Shown: positions 1-12,127, numbered from the stretch's first letter. The stretch is DNA of 64,000 nt from Norana najaformis (GCA_964023275.1 OZ029913.1:51591509-51655508), one strand, 5' to 3'. The notes: generated from the sequence alone by a model not told the origin. Program-made: numbers and translations.

Positions 1-1564
1 TGCACACCATAGATATAAAAAGCCTGAGATATAATGAACTAATGATAAAATGTTATATCTATGCTGCACACATCGTCCTGCATTAGGCCTATACTTTATT
101 TGATTGCACGTGTGGAGCGCGTCTACTAAAAGCTAAAGTGTATTTGGCAATGGAAATGACAATTATGCTTATTAGGCTGCAAACATAATTATTATGACTT
201 ATTCCATTAATTGTGATTAAGCTTTTACATTGCGCGTGATATTAGAATCGTTCAGGACCTGAACTATGACCGAGATCGACTGCACTCCATGAAAAATTGA
301 CCAAAACAGGGGAAGTTTAGAAAAAATATGTGTAGTATTCAGACAACACCATTTAAAACTCGGGTTTTAGAAATGGGAAAGTTTAGAAACACATGCGCTG
401 CCGTATTCAGACGACACCTTATTATAAACTCGTGTTACAAATTACTTAGCAATCATATTTTAAAATGCATTTAATATAAGACTGCACAGAAATATAGTCA
501 AATCCATTCCACTTAATCGTAAGCTTCTTCAAGACAACAGCTATAATACATTTATTTGACCACATTGGGATGTCCAGAAATTAGGCCATGATAATTGAAG
601 AGCTTAGCGGACACTGGAGTGAGCAATTAATTATCTTTAGAAATTAAATGTAGAAATGCAGCAACGAGAAACTAAATAAATAAATTGAGCAAACAAATAG
701 CTTCTAGGAGTAAACCTATATTATGTTCTGTTTTTTGTACCGCTCGTAACGATGTAACAAATTGCAGCAGGTTAAAACTCACAGAAATAAACAGGCTAAA
801 GTGGAAAGGATTTTCAGAGCGTTTGAAATTAAAATTGATAAAAGAATAGAGGCGATAAGTATGGAGAATCAAATAGAAAGGCCAACTTGGAATAGGTCTA
901 TCATTTAACTGTTGTAGTAGTAGGCCTACTATTAGACCAGCTTAGAGAAAGGACTCTGATCTTTTCATAGAAGACTTTTTTAACGGAAAAAGTTAGTTAA
1001 AAAACGACCTTAAATTAGCAGACACAAACCACTTATTGAACGAATGTAGGCTGGTAAAATTTTTGAGAAAAGTTGATTAGATTGGTTGAAGATTAAATTG
1101 AATGATGGCAGTTTGTGCACAATAATTTTGATAGACTCGGAGTAAATCGATTCTTTTAGAGGTAATGGAATCGATGACTACATTTCGGAAATGTATTAGC
1201 TGTTCCACTCTATGTCGATGTTATATAAAACATACAGGAAATTCACTGTCGATGCCATACTGTACATGCGCACTTGGATGCATCTAAACGTTAAGCACAC
1301 GATCGTTAATTGCGAAATGCGCCCCAATTATGTGAAAGCAGACGATAATTGGGTTTTTTGAGTCAATTATCGACCGCCATTTGGCACAGGTTTCACTGGC
1401 ACTGGTGTGTTTCTCTGTTGCTCATATTGCGTTCGATTAGCCTATGATTGAATTGCCAATAACACGAAGTGGATTGGCTCTTTCAAATCGACCCAACTTC
1501 AGACTAAAATAGGGCTGTTATTATGGTGTATCCCAATACAATGTTGCACAGATTGGACTAAAAT
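1..1564. other. Non-coding stretch, no gene recognised
   Basis: AT-rich sequence with many stops in all frames; the only open frames are about 60-70 codons and lack family motifs. If the stomatin gene ending at 3097 has its upstream exons close by, none could be recognised here, so this may be intron of that gene or intergenic DNA. It contains two of the TAGGCCTA octamers described in the findings (84-91 and 921-928). Confidence 0.5.
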
Positions 1565-1810
1565 TAAATGTAAATGTAGATGGTTTTCCATAGCGACGGT
1601 ATGGCCTCGACCCTGCTCATTTTTCAGTGAATTTATCGGGTAAGATCCTTCACCACCGCTGCCCGTTTGAATGCCCCATGGCATTTCTGGTACACACCGT
1701 GCTAGCCCCAGATTCAAATCTCTGAAATATAGCCTCTGTCGGTATGCGAACCGGCATCCTCACTCACAGAGGCGCTTTGAGGTATGCTTTAACCGATGTA
1801 TCTAATTAGG
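1565..1810 (-). repeat. tRNA-derived SINE, family A, near full-length copy
   Basis: Read on the minus strand, the copy starts with a tRNA-like head containing a B-box-like GGTTCGCATACC and ends in a short (TTTACA)n-like tail. A matching copy lies at 39927-40178 on the plus strand, a head-only copy at 9655-9760 and a tail-only copy at 43591-43680. The shared core reads GGTGGTGAAGGATCTTACCC, followed by a stretch around GAGCAGGGTCGAGGCCATA. The tRNA-like head is seen directly; pol III transcription is inferred from it. Confidence 0.75.
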
Positions 1811-2199
1811 CAAAATTAGAAAGGAAAATATAAGACACTTGTTTAAACGCCTCTACAGAAACTCCTCAGAGAATCTTCCGGGGAGTCGAAGGATCATTCG
1901 GCTGAGGCGCAAACACAACCACGGCAATCCAACGACGGAACGCGTTTTCAGCCTCCAAACTTGTGTTGGTATTAAGTTTGGCGTAACCATGCACTTTCGC
2001 TATATAATATATGTCGGTGCTGGATGCAACTGTAAGTTGAACGGTGTGTTCTACGTGTGTGCGAGAATCCTACGCTGTTGCCTTTTCTAGCTATTCGAAC
2101 ATTAGTTGCTAACATAAGAACTTGCTGTTCAAAATGAACTCTATAACATCAATCATCTAGTCTAGCGAGATGTGCCTATGAAAGATTCTTATAAGTTAA

Positions 2200-2274
2200 A
2201 TCGTAATTTCGTAATCTCGAGATTTATAGAGCGCCCTACGAAAGTTAAGTCGCAGGAACCAGCTTATTCACATA
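2200..2274 (-). mobile_element. LINE 3'-tail fragment (CGATTAC-tail family)
   Basis: The minus strand matches the 3' end of a repeat found at seven other places in the window: a GTGAATAAGCTGGT-like block, then a GCGCT...TAGAAAT block, then a GATTACG-type simple tail. Here the tail appears on the plus strand as taaatcgtaatttcgtaatc. Only the last ~75 bp remain. It is non-coding. Confidence 0.6.
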
Positions 2275-2379
2275 TTATATTAGGGCTATGTAACACATGT
2301 AATATAGCACCATTAAGGCTATATGAAATACGATAAAACAATGTTTCATGACGAAGGCAGTGTTACAGTATAGTGTCGT

Positions 2380-2448
2380 GACAAAGGTGGTGATATAACT
2401 GGAGAAATTGCATGACGGTAGCATTTAAGGCACATCAAGCTCTTAAAA
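2380..2448 (+). repeat. ~70-bp direct repeat, left copy
   Basis: The run beginning gacaaaggtggtgatataac recurs at 3493-3560 with a small number of differences and no large gap. The two copies lie on either side of the stomatin terminal exon. Origin unknown: a diverged local duplication or two copies of one unnamed repeat. Confidence 0.6.
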
Positions 2449-2908
2449 GGCAATGTAGCAGTATAGTGTCGTCTTGAACCGTCCTCTAGCCGAAGATTGG
2501 CTACACCGCGGATAATTTTGTGCCCTCTGCTTCTGTCCCTCGTGTCCTGTAATAAATGGTCGAACGATAATTCAGTCTACGACTTGATGCTATCGATCTA
2601 TGTCAGAGTATCGCATATTAAGCCACAAGCCTATAGTTTTGATCAAACCAGCGCTCCGTGCCTGGTCCCCATCTGGCGGCTTTGGGGGATTGGGTGGATG
2701 CTTGGACTACCCTTAGAAGCCAGACAATTCCCTACGATATCAGTGACTCGATGATAAGCGGCACAGAGTTGAAAGGCAAACGCATTAATTGGATTGAAAG
2801 AAGCCGAAATGAAAACTAGTTAGGCTGAATTTGTCCTATTCACAATTCAGCAGGGATTCACGAGTGTCTGTATCAAGCAGAACCTTGACCTGTCTTTCTT
2901 TTTTTTAG

Positions 2909-3097
2909 GTCATCGCGGCAGAAGGTGAACAGAAAGCGTCGATAGCCCTGAAGCAGGCAGCTGATGTCATCAACCAGTCGCCGTCCGCACTTCAGCTGCG
3001 CTACTTACAGACCCTGACGCAGATCGCAGCCGAAAAGAACTCGACCATCGTCTTTCCGCTGCCCATTGAACTACTCAGCGGTTTGGGAAGGAAATAG
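2909..3097 (+). CDS. STOM: Stomatin (SPFH/band 7 family), terminal exon only
   Basis: Terminal exon of an integral-membrane scaffold protein of the stomatin family, which forms oligomers under the plasma membrane and regulates ion channels. A polypyrimidine run and AG at 2907-2908 precede an open frame of 62 codons ending in TAG at 3095-3097. The peptide starts [18 protein letters not shown], continues [19 protein letters not shown] and ends [17 protein letters not shown]. This is the C-terminal end of the band 7 domain and the oligomerisation segment, and matches vertebrate stomatin nearly residue for residue in the [10 protein letters not shown]...[14 protein letters not shown] part. The N-terminal hairpin membrane segment and the rest of the band 7 domain are not recognisable in the 2.9 kb upstream, so earlier exons probably lie left of the window. 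A processed fragment is less likely because the acceptor, frame and stop are intact. Confidence 0.87.
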   Translation, partial: VIAAEGEQKASIALKQAADVINQSPSALQLRYLQTLTQIAAEKNSTIVFPLPIELLSGLGRK

Positions 3098-3267
3098 CCT
3101 GACTATGGCACGCGCCAAAGGAAATCCCCAACGATCAGAGACATCGTTTATATATGCACATGTACATAGTACACTGGTGTGCTATACACATTGTGTACAC
3201 TTGCACATGGGCACTTATTTTCTACTGTATTTCCAAGATCCGATCCAGAGTTACAGTTAAGGGCAGT

Positions 3268-3273
3268 AATAAA
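3268..3273 (+). promoter_or_regulatory. Candidate poly(A) signal of the stomatin gene
   Basis: AATAAA about 170 bases after the stomatin stop codon, the first such hexamer downstream. Position and sequence fit a 3' end; cleavage is not shown. Confidence 0.5.
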
Positions 3274-3492
3274 ATAGAGCATAAAGTCAATTAGAAAAAA
3301 CGTCAGTGCGCCAAGTTTAGGGGAGCCTTAGGTCCATTGCGCCTCATATTCATGAATCTACCACTGATTGCTATTATTGGCTTTGCAGTTATGTAGGCCC
3401 ATAGTAGTAAACGGTTTATACCTGAGATCTAATGTTTTAGTTTTACACAATTTGCATGGAGGATGTTGATGTTTGCAGGCACTTTGATTAAA

Positions 3493-3560
3493 GACAAAGG
3501 TGGTGATATAACTGAAGAAATTGCTAGACAGTTGCATTTAAGAAACATCAAGATCTTGAA
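3493..3560 (+). repeat. ~70-bp direct repeat, right copy
   Basis: Partner of 2380-2448. This copy is open in one frame (IKDKGGDITEEIARQLHLR) but no family was recognised and the left copy is not open in the same way. Confidence 0.55.
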
Positions 3561-3616
3561 ACATGATATGCTCGAACAATCAGTAAACTGTATAGAGATA
3601 TGTTTATGTGTACGAT

Positions 3617-3725
3617 CTTCTTTCTGTCTGCCCTTCTCTCTATCCCTCCCCCCCTCCCTCCCTCTCTCTCTTCCTCTTTCTCTGTGTCTGTCTGTCTCTC
3701 TTTGTCTCTCACTCTGTCTATCATG
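3617..3725 (+). repeat. Pyrimidine-rich low-complexity tract
   Basis: About 100 bases made almost only of C and T (ctct, ccctccct and tgtctgtc runs). Several overlapping open frames cross it on both strands only because the sequence is simple; none is a gene. Confidence 0.85.
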
Positions 3726-4226
3726 CAGTTGAACTTGACTCAACCTATTACATTTGCGACCTCCGTTTTGTTTCGTTATTTACATTTTGTAATGCATCTA
3801 ATTCAGTTTATAAGCTCTGTAATCGAGCGACACAAACCTCAAGCTGATAAGAATCTGTAAATAACTTATTTACTGTGAACTGTTACTGAACACTGAGAAT
3901 ATGCGAGCAATATATCGGCGCTTGATAATTATCGTCTTGTATGCATGCCTTTAAGCTTTGTCAAATCTGCGACGCTTTATAAAGTGCGACGGCTGGTATG
4001 GAGAGTATCTGAAACATCGAAGGCTACAGATTTCATTGCATTGGACTGAAATTTATAGTAGGCCGTATATTAATTTCTCAATTTTATGTTTTGTAAAATG
4101 GTGTTGTTTTATTAAACACTAATAATCTAATTGACTGATTGCCAGCAATATGCTTTAGTTTGCTCGTTCCTCAATATGGAAAAATAACAGTATTGCTGTT
4201 CTACAACCTTTACGAACACAAAACTA

Positions 4227-6240
4227 AAACAGATTCACTGATAGATTACATTGGTGTGGCAACAGAAATGGATGCAGTGGCAGATTCCACTGGAGTAATC
4301 ATCCCTTGAGACTTTTCGGGTAAAAACAATCTTGGTGTGACATGCTTACCAGCAACGGGCAGCTGCAGAAGCATCGCCTAAATCAAACGCGGGTCAAACT
4401 TCGGCACTTGTGCAACAGAGGCTGGACGCTTGGAACTTCTGACTCGCTGCATCCAACTTGGCAACCCAGTCAATCATATTTTGCTCAGATCCACTTGCAT
4501 GGTTAACTGTTATAGAATCTAAAACAGATTCAGTGACAGATTGTACTGTTTTGGCAACAGAAATGAATGCAGTGGCGGAGTCTACTAGAGTAATCACCTC
4601 TTAAGATTCTTTTGGCAAAAACAACTTTCTAGTAACGTGTAGCTGTGGGTGCAAATGATAATGAATCTTTGCTTTTTCGTCCTGATGGCAACTTTGGAGG
4701 CACAACATAACATTTCTCTTCCACATCGGTTCAAGCTTGCAATTTCTGCTTCGGCCTTTCACTCAAAACTGAAAACATTCCTCTTCCACAGATCCTATCC
4801 TGACACCCCTTCTTCCTCTTATCTGCCTCTGCTCTCCAGCCCCAAACATCACCCACCGTAGCTGCCACGCTGTCTCTCTGCCTGACTCTTGGATCTTGAC
4901 CCGGAACCGAACCCTTTTGCCTATCGATTTTGTTTTGACTGAGAGCCTGTGAATAAGCTGGTCCCCTCGGCGCGGCTTTCGTTGGGCGCTGTAGAAATCT
5001 TGGGTTTACGATTACGATTACGAATCATACGCTGGTAAAAATCCTTTCGTAAGCTGACGGCAACGGGCGCTGGACGCTTGGAATTTATGATGAGCACTTT
5101 CTGAGCTGCATCCATTTTGGCATCGCAGTCGATCATATTCAGCTCAGATCCGCTTGCATGGAAAACTGTTACAGAAATTGAAGCATATTCAGTGACAGAT
5201 TAAGCACTGGTGAGGCAACAGAAATGGATGAAGTGGCAGATTCCACAGTTAGTAATCACCTTTTGAAATTTTTCTGGCAAAAACAAGCGTGGGGCTAAAA
5301 CCTATCAGCAACGTTTTACTGCAGGCGCATCGGTTCAATCAAACACTGCTCAAATTCCTTCGCAAGCTGGAGGCATCGGGTTCTCGACGCCTGGAATTTA
5401 CGAGCTGCGTCCATCTTGGTACTCCAGTCAATCACATTCAGCTCAGATCAGCTTGCACTGTCAACTGTTACAGAAACTGATACAGAAAAACCAATTCAGT
5501 GACAGATTGAACACTGGTGTGGCAACAGAAATGGATGAAGTGCCAGATTCCACCGGAGTCAACACCTCTTGAAATTCTTCAGGCAAAAGCGAGCTTCGAG
5601 CCAAATACTAACCTGCAACGTGTAGTTGCAGACACATCGGCTCAATCAAACGCTGGTCAAACACCCTCGTAGCCTGGTTGCAAAGGGCGCCTGAAACCAC
5701 GAGCTTCGATCGAGTTCCATCGATCTGGGGGTCCCAGTCGATCACATTTTGCTCAGATCCACTTGCATGGTCAACTATTACAGAAACTTACAGACTCAGT
5801 GACAGATTATACGGAAATGGCAACAGAAATGGTGATGGATTCTACTTGAGTAATCACCTCTTGAGATACTTCAGGCAAACGCAATCGTAGAGCCAAATAC
5901 TTACCAGCAACGTGTAGCTGCAGACGCATCGGCTTAGTCAAATTCCTTCGCAAGCTGGCGGCAACGGGCGCTGCACGCCTGGATCTTACGATGAGCGGCA
6001 TCCATCATGGCATCTAAGTCGAACATATTCTGCTCAGATCCACTTGTATGGTGAACTGTTACAGAAACTGAAACAGATTCAGTGACAGACTCCACCGGTG
6101 TACTAACAGAAATGAACCCAGTGGCAGATTACATTGCAGTGATTTATAATCACTTCTTGAGTTTTTTCTGGCAAAACATCTTTCTTTCCAGCACCGTGTA
6201 GCTGCGGGTGCAACTGTTACCGAGTCTTGGCCCTTTCGTC
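4227..6240. repeat. Tandem satellite, ~295-bp unit, six diverged copies
   Basis: A block reading (aaa)cagattcagtgacagatt followed by ggcaacagaaatggatgcagtg recurs near 4230, 4524, 5184, 5493, 5791 and 6074, spaced about 294, 660, 309, 298 and 283 bases apart. Each unit also carries a copy of gctcagatccacttgcatgg and of ggcaacgggcgctg or a close variant. The 660-base gap is explained by an unrelated LINE tail inserted at about 4700-5027. The minus strand has partly open frames across units (for example SGSEQNMIDW), but stops and period changes break them. Confidence 0.8.
4700..5027 (+). mobile_element. LINE 3' end inserted in the satellite
   Basis: Begins with the end of a reverse-transcriptase ORF (FHSKLKTFLFHRSYPD, the FKSRLKTHLF-type tail of L2/CR1-like elements), continues through GTGAATAAGCTGGT and a GGGCGCTGTAGAAAT block, and ends in a GATTACGATTACGA simple tail, the usual 3' end of such LINEs. 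The inverted copy at 17215-17465 carries the same coding tail (LFHRSYPDIPSSSYLSL). It splits the surrounding satellite, so it is younger than the satellite. Confidence 0.75.
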
Positions 6241-6779
6241 CGGAAGCACTGTTTTATTTTCTGTAACAGTTGACAATGCAAGTGGATCTGACAAAAGGTG
6301 ATCGAATGGAGTTTCAAACTTATAGATCAGTGTGGGTGGGCTCAATATCATTGGCTTCATAGGAGTTTATATCTGTGGTCAACATTTCTCATAATGTTCA
6401 AAAGTGTCTAGCCCAATGTGAGTTTTCCAAAACAATGTCTCACAAGGTTAATTTTCATTCGGCCTCTTCTTTAAAAAGCTGCCACAGCCTATGTTGCTGC
6501 ATGAAGTAACGACTCTCCTCATCCACCATTCCAGTCCTCGTCTTCAGCTCAACCAATAGCATCTAATGAATTCTCTCTAGAGCAAAATGTGTGCTACTCG
6601 ACCTCACTTAATCGGGACCCTCACTGCAAGTATTCCCGTCATTACTAATATCATTATCAATGAATTTCTACCGGTTTACAATTTTCCCATTCTCTTCAAA
6701 CAAATGCTAGTTGTAGAACTTAAACTCCAGAAACTATCATCTGTTATGTTTCCAAGGTTAAATCCTCCTATCTTACAAA

Positions 6780-8735
6780 CCTAATTTAAGAACGCTCATT
6801 TTGCCTTAGGTCCTTTTGGAAGGCCCTCAGTAAGCTACTCCATAGGAAAACATCATGCACACTACTAAATCCTCATCGCCATACGCATTGGCTGATGCTT
6901 TCATTAAATTCTTTGGTGATAAAATATCCAGCATCAGGCTGAAGTTCTCTGGTATTCCACTATCAAATGGCTCTTCATCTCCTGATTGCTCCCACCTACT
7001 TTTGGTTCTCTTACTCCCGCTACCTTGGGTGAAATCTGTTCACTCGTTTTCTCATCTCCTGACAAACAGTGCCTCGTAGATGCAATTCAAACTTACCTTC
7101 TCAAAAGCTGTTTTGATGTGCCTTGACATTAATCAATCAGTCAATTGCTGGTGGATCTTTTCCATCATGTTTCTCTCGTGCAATAGGCCACCCTTTGCTG
7201 ACGAAACCTTCTTTGGATGCTGACTCTATGTCAAACTACTGATCAATCTCAAACTTAAATTTTATTTCTAATCTTTTTGAACGTGCTCTTAAGTGTCGAC
7301 AATAGACACACCTGTCTTCAAACCCCTTAATTCTCCCTTTCCAGTCAGCACACCGCAATTTCCAGTCCGTTGAGACAGCTCTTCTGTCTGTGCACAATGA
7401 CATTATCTGCCCCATGGACAATGGCAAAGTAACTGCACTTGCTCTTCTTGACCTATCTGCCGCCTTCTACACTGTCGACCATACATTTTGCTCCATCTCC
7501 TTCAGCACTGGCTTAGTGTATTTGGTCTGGTCCTAAACTGGATCCAATCATATCTTACCCCCATACCCAATCTATCTACATTGGTGGAGCAATGTCAGAT
7601 TGGGTAGGTCCCTACCACTCACCCGCGGCGTCCCGGAAGTCTCTGTTTTTGGCCTCTTACTTTTCTTCTTGTACACCACTCCACTTACTGTTTCACTGAG
7701 TTAACGCAGTCTACGCTGATGATACTCAACTCTAGATTTTCTTGAATAATTCCTAGTCGTCCAGCTCTCTTACTCAACTATTTGACGTCTTCAATCGAGT
7801 TCAGTTTTTGATGGGAGAAAACTGGACTGCTCTCGATCCCAGCCAAAAACCGAGTTTCTCCTTTTTAGAAATTCACAGCAACTGAACAAATTTAACTCTT
7901 TGAATTCTGTCCATCTAGGCATCACTGTCATTCAACGCAACTGTTCATCCCGCAAGTTGTGCGTTGTGTTCGACTCCAACATGTCATTCAGTAAACACAT
8001 TAACTCCATAATGTAGGTCTGCCCACTACAAAGTCCTTGATATCCGTAGAATTAGGCACCACATTTCCTTTTCTGCCCCTAGTTCGAATGTCCTGCTCTC
8101 AAGCCGTCTTGACTACTGCCACTCGCTTCTTGCTGGCATTTCAAAAGCTAATTTGATGAAGCTTCAGAGTCCAAAATACATTGGCAAGAGCCAAAACTAA
8201 AACTCCAAAATAACATATCACCGATCCAAATCCATTGCACTGGTTGCCCTTAGAAAAGCGAATAATGTTCAAGACTGGGTTAATTGTATACAAGACTCTA
8301 CATTTCAGCCAACCTCAGCATCTTCGCTCTATACTGACTCACAAGACTTGTCTCCACTCGACCAGGTCTTCTGGCTGTCTACATGTAAATCCGACTATTC
8401 CGTGGACAAGCTCTCGGCCAGCAGGCGTGACTTTTCTGTTTGCTGACCCTAGACTCTGGAACTGGCTTTCGGCAAATGTTCGCTCTGCAGTCTGTTTTGA
8501 CCGTCAGATATCAACTAAAAACTCACCTAAAGCTTCCTTTATTCATTTTCTCCGTAGGCCGTCTCTGCGATTTCTAGGATTACCTTGGCTTTTCGACCGA
8601 CACACCATGGAATTTGGCTTGAACAAGTATTTTGCATAGTAGCGACCATCGACTGATGTCTTGAGCATTAATACAGTGGTGTTATAGAAGTGCATAGATT
8701 AGATTAGACCAGATTTGATTAGATATGCTTAGTAA
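6780..8735 (+). pseudogene. Degenerate L2/CR1-like LINE ORF (reverse transcriptase) with 3' tail
   Basis: Fragments of a non-LTR retrotransposon polymerase appear in order in shifting frames: ALADAFIKFFGDKIS near 6880, NYRPISN-like text near 7240, LDLSAAFYTVDH near 7450 (normally L.DLSAAFDTVDH), GVPEVSVFGLLLF near 7630 (normally GVPQGSVLGPLLF), the YADDTQ region near 7715, VVFDSNMSFSKHINS near 7970, then LHWLPLEKRIMFKTGLIVYK at 8236 onward and a PRLWNWLSANVRSA tail. The last ~134 codons are one frame to 8639. The copy ends near 8700-8735 in gattagattaga-type simple repeats. Many frameshifts and stops make it dead. Confidence 0.85.
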
Positions 8736-9654
8736 AACGAAGATGGTTGGCGTCTTTGAGCGCCTGGTGAGCACGAACCGTACAAATGACTTTTATTAGC
8801 AATGATAATAAGAAGACTCGTATTTACGGCTGCTCATAAGTGAATATAATATCATACGAGAGTGGCTTGCTAAAATTGCTTATTTGGTGTTATATTGCAG
8901 AAAATAATTAAAATAATTGCAATTTCGTAAAGCATAGGCTACATATTTAACGCCATGTTCCATGCTTCTAATGACGTAGGCTAAATGGTGACTGAGGAAC
9001 AGACGCCATCGTGCGAACACGTACAAGTCTTTTAAGAGGTCAGATGATGTTCAAAATCACTTCTTCACTTCTTCTTTCGGTCAGTTTGCTAATTAAAGTA
9101 AGACCAAAATTAGCACATAACCGCTTACATTTTCTTATCAGATTTTCCAACAAGTCCAGGATCCAACCTCGCGTTGTCCACTCGCTGAAGAGATCCAGCT
9201 GGAACGAAGCGATCCAGCTCAAACTTTGCCTTGTTTCGTAATTTGCCGTCAGAAGCCGTCTCTGGGCCAAAGACCTCCGGAGGTCATCCTGTACAAATGC
9301 AACCACACAATTTAGCCGCTTAACCTGCCCATCTGTCATTAGACCTACACAAAACACGGAGTAGACCGCGTTTTCTATTTGGGATAGTTAGCATTATCAC
9401 GCTTAGAAGAAGCGTTCCCTCAAAACAGAACATACATTGGCATTTTCTGCCCGAACATAGCGAGTACTAAATCCTTAAGCTGGGTAATTCACCTGACGAG
9501 TTGGCTGATGCTACTCGTTACCAGTGCGTTGTTTTTTTTAAATTCAGCTATGTCTATCACAAACTGAGTAAATGGTATTTGTAAGCCATCATGCATGGAT
9601 ATTCGTTGCATACGCAAAATTAAGCGCTATGTCCCCACGTCTTCCACAAATACT
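8736..9654. other. Non-coding stretch with unidentified small ORF
   Basis: No exon could be assigned. A 105-codon frame at 9040-9357 on the minus strand has a plausible amino-acid mix but no recognised motif, no clear splice borders and an overlapping plus-strand frame; I do not call it a gene. Confidence 0.4.
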
Positions 9655-9760
9655 GGCCTGATTAGCTCATTGGTTAAAATGCATTTCAAGGCGCCTCTGT
9701 GCGTGAGAATGCCGGTTCGCATACCGATCGTGACTATATTTCTGAGTAGGCCTAATTAAT
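9655..9760 (+). repeat. tRNA-derived SINE, family A, 5' head only
   Basis: Contains an A-box-like TTAGCTCATTGG and, about 40 bases later, a B-box-like GGTTCGCATACC, spaced as in a tRNA gene. The intervening bases match the heads of the copies at 1565-1810 and 39927-40178. The body found in those copies is absent, so this copy is truncated. It is not a functional tRNA: no clean cloverleaf or anticodon stem is apparent. Confidence 0.65.
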
Positions 9761-9944
9761 AAAGGTCTGTAGCTGAAAAACAACTAGGACTGAGACGAAT
9801 ACATTGGCCGTAAATGAGCTGCTAGATACGCAAAATTCGCCTTAAATGAACTAAAATTGATGCTTTACTATTAGTGTTAAAGCATAACAATTTGCATATT
9901 TATCATTATTATTTATTTATTAAAAGTACATATGACGTCCCGCA

Positions 9945-11600
9945 AGGTCAGTTGGCTATACCTAAATCTGATGCGCGGATACATGTTAGATTGGGGGCCA
10001 AGATTGGGTCATGTAAATCCCAGAGTAAAATAGTGAGTCCTGACTGGTGATTTAAATGATGAAAGCGAGTTGGTAAGTCGGGTCTTTTGGGGTAGACGAT
10101 TCTCAATGCGAGGAGCACAGCAGCACAAATCATGTGACCCCACAATTGTCCTGAACCTCGGTTCTAACAACGAGACAGTATCAGAAGAACGCAACAGTCT
10201 AGGAGAGTGATATGATGTTGGTAATTTATAATGATATGATGGAAGGCAGATATTCTTGGCTTTAAAGGTTTAGCGTCAAGCATGCAATCTTAAACTTAAT
10301 ACGACATTCAACAGGAAGCCGGTGAAGCTCACGAAGGCGATCTATTGTATTTGATCAAGAAGAAGACGAAGAAAAAGAAGAGAAGGAAGAGGAGGAAAAG
10401 AACACAAAGCAACCATTCATAGAAAGAAAGTTTTTGAACTCTCTGATGCTTTTTAGATTAAAAGAAAATCTACCATAGAGCACCGCATTTGCATAGTCTA
10501 GTCGAGAGCCAACAAGTGCACTTGCCACTGTTTCAGCCAGCCAAGTCATCAGAGAATGCCTGATGTGACGAAATGCCCTGATATGGTAGAAACAGGAACT
10601 GCAAATTGAGGATACTAAGTTGTAGCGAGCGAGTTGTCAATAGTGACACCAAGAGTTTTAATTTTGTCTAATTGGATTTTGATTCCTGCTAGGTCAATAG
10701 GTGAATGTGAAGAGAAAGACTGCATATGCTGTTGAGTTGTAAATTAATTGCCGCTGACTTGTTAGAGTTGAGTGCAAGATCATTGAAGCAGAACTAAATG
10801 TGGAGAGAGGACAAACAGAGTTCAAGTTCAGTTTCAACTGAGGGATCTGCTGCAGAGAGAGCGACGTAGAGTTGATTATCACCAGTATATAGCTGGACTA
10901 TTAGAGGCACGAAGAAATTGAGGCACACGCAACAGGATCAGAGTAAGATGAGTTTATTGCCACTCGTTGAGAACAATCATTAAGGTAAGAAGATATCTAG
11001 AAAAGAGCAGAACCAATAATTCCAAAACATGTATAGACTTGAGACAACAAAATACCATGATCTACAGTATCAAATGCAGCATTGAAATCAAGTGATATAA
11101 GAAGAGATGCTGTGCCGGAATCCATTGAATTAAATATATTAAGTGTGACAGTAAGACTCGTCTTAGTTGAATGACATTTAGATCTACGATAAGTCGACCA
11201 CAAATGACTAAAAATTGGAGAAGATATTCTATGCCCCTGAAGACTTAGACATCTCGAGAATTAGCATTCAAGCAGTTCGATATTATTCATATTTTAAATA
11301 GGTCGGTAATTAACAAGACAGTCATTATCTAGATCAGGTTTGTAACAAAGGTGTCACAAGAGCAGTTTAAAAACAGAGGGAAAACGGCCTTTGCAAATGG
11401 ACTGATTAGCCAAATGAGTTGTGAGGATGGAAAACACATAAGAACAGGATTTAATGAGGGAAGTTGGAATGAAGTCTAGCTGTGATGATTTAGACGCATG
11501 AACATTTCCATTGAGTCTAGCAACTTCCTGTAGGCCTACTGTTACGAGAAGTAATACACAGAACTCATCGCCAGTGTGTCGAACATCAGGAAAAAGTTTG
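9945..11600 (-). pseudogene. Degenerate L2/CR1-like LINE ORF, minus strand
   Basis: Reading the minus strand from high to low coordinates gives typical reverse-transcriptase text with frameshifts: LDNDCLVNYRP near 11310, LLISLDFNAAFDTVDHGILL near 11060, a degenerate active-site region before 10880, LVGSRLDYANAVLYG near 10500 and the C-terminal APRI.NRLPQKTRLTNSLSSF near 10090. These match the order of motifs in the + strand LINE at 6780-8735, but sequence differences suggest a different subfamily. Stops throughout; inactive. Confidence 0.82.
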
Positions 11601-12127
11601 CCTGTCTAAACTAGACCTGCGCTTTGCTATTGTAGTTTTTAAAATTAGAAATTTTAGCAATAAAATAATTTTGAAAAACATATACAGAGCTTCTGCTAAT
11701 AGGAGAAACTATAATGAAGTTATTGATCAATTCATAGAAATGCGCTCAATAAATGCATGAAGTTAAATAAAAGCAATGCCTTAGGCAGATATTAGACCTG
11801 AAGTTAAGACCGCAATTGTTAGCTCGGTAGGTTACCTGTGCAGAGCAACACATGAATTCGTCATCCATGATGCCACATACATGTAGGCCTACATGCACTT
11901 TAATTATGGGAGTTGAACAGCAGGATAATTGCTATTTTAAAAAGTATTCATAGTTTATGCATGATTGTTAATTAAAGCACGACATAGGCCTAGTTGACTA
12001 GAGTAAGAAGACTAAGTTTAAGGCACAAACATAGGTCAGTTAGCTGTGCCTCCTGGACTATATTCGCGGTGCTGTATGCGAAATTGATGATTCGTTTTCC
12101 GAGCATTAGTTTTGCCCCAGATGTGCG
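11601..12127. other. AT-rich spacer
   Basis: No coding frame or RNA gene seen. Holds two TAGGCCTA octamers (11884-11891 and 11985-11992). Confidence 0.5.

Noticed and set aside
1839-2090. 83-codon plus-strand ORF as an upstream stomatin exon
   Set aside because: No resemblance to the SPFH domain and no suitable splice phase.
3429-3860. Four overlapping 79-104-codon frames on both strands
   Set aside because: All cross the pyrimidine-rich low-complexity tract; residue content is reiterated Ser/Leu/Pro or Arg/Glu.
4227-6240. CRISPR-like regular repeats
   Set aside because: Unit is ~295 bp with whole-unit similarity, in a eukaryotic context; it is a tandem satellite.
9040-9357. 105-codon minus-strand ORF
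   Set aside because: No recognised domain, overlapping frame on the other strand, no splice borders of note; kept only as an unassigned ORF.
9655-9760. Possible tRNA gene
   Set aside because: A and B boxes are present but stems do not pair and copies occur elsewhere with SINE bodies attached, so it is a SINE head.
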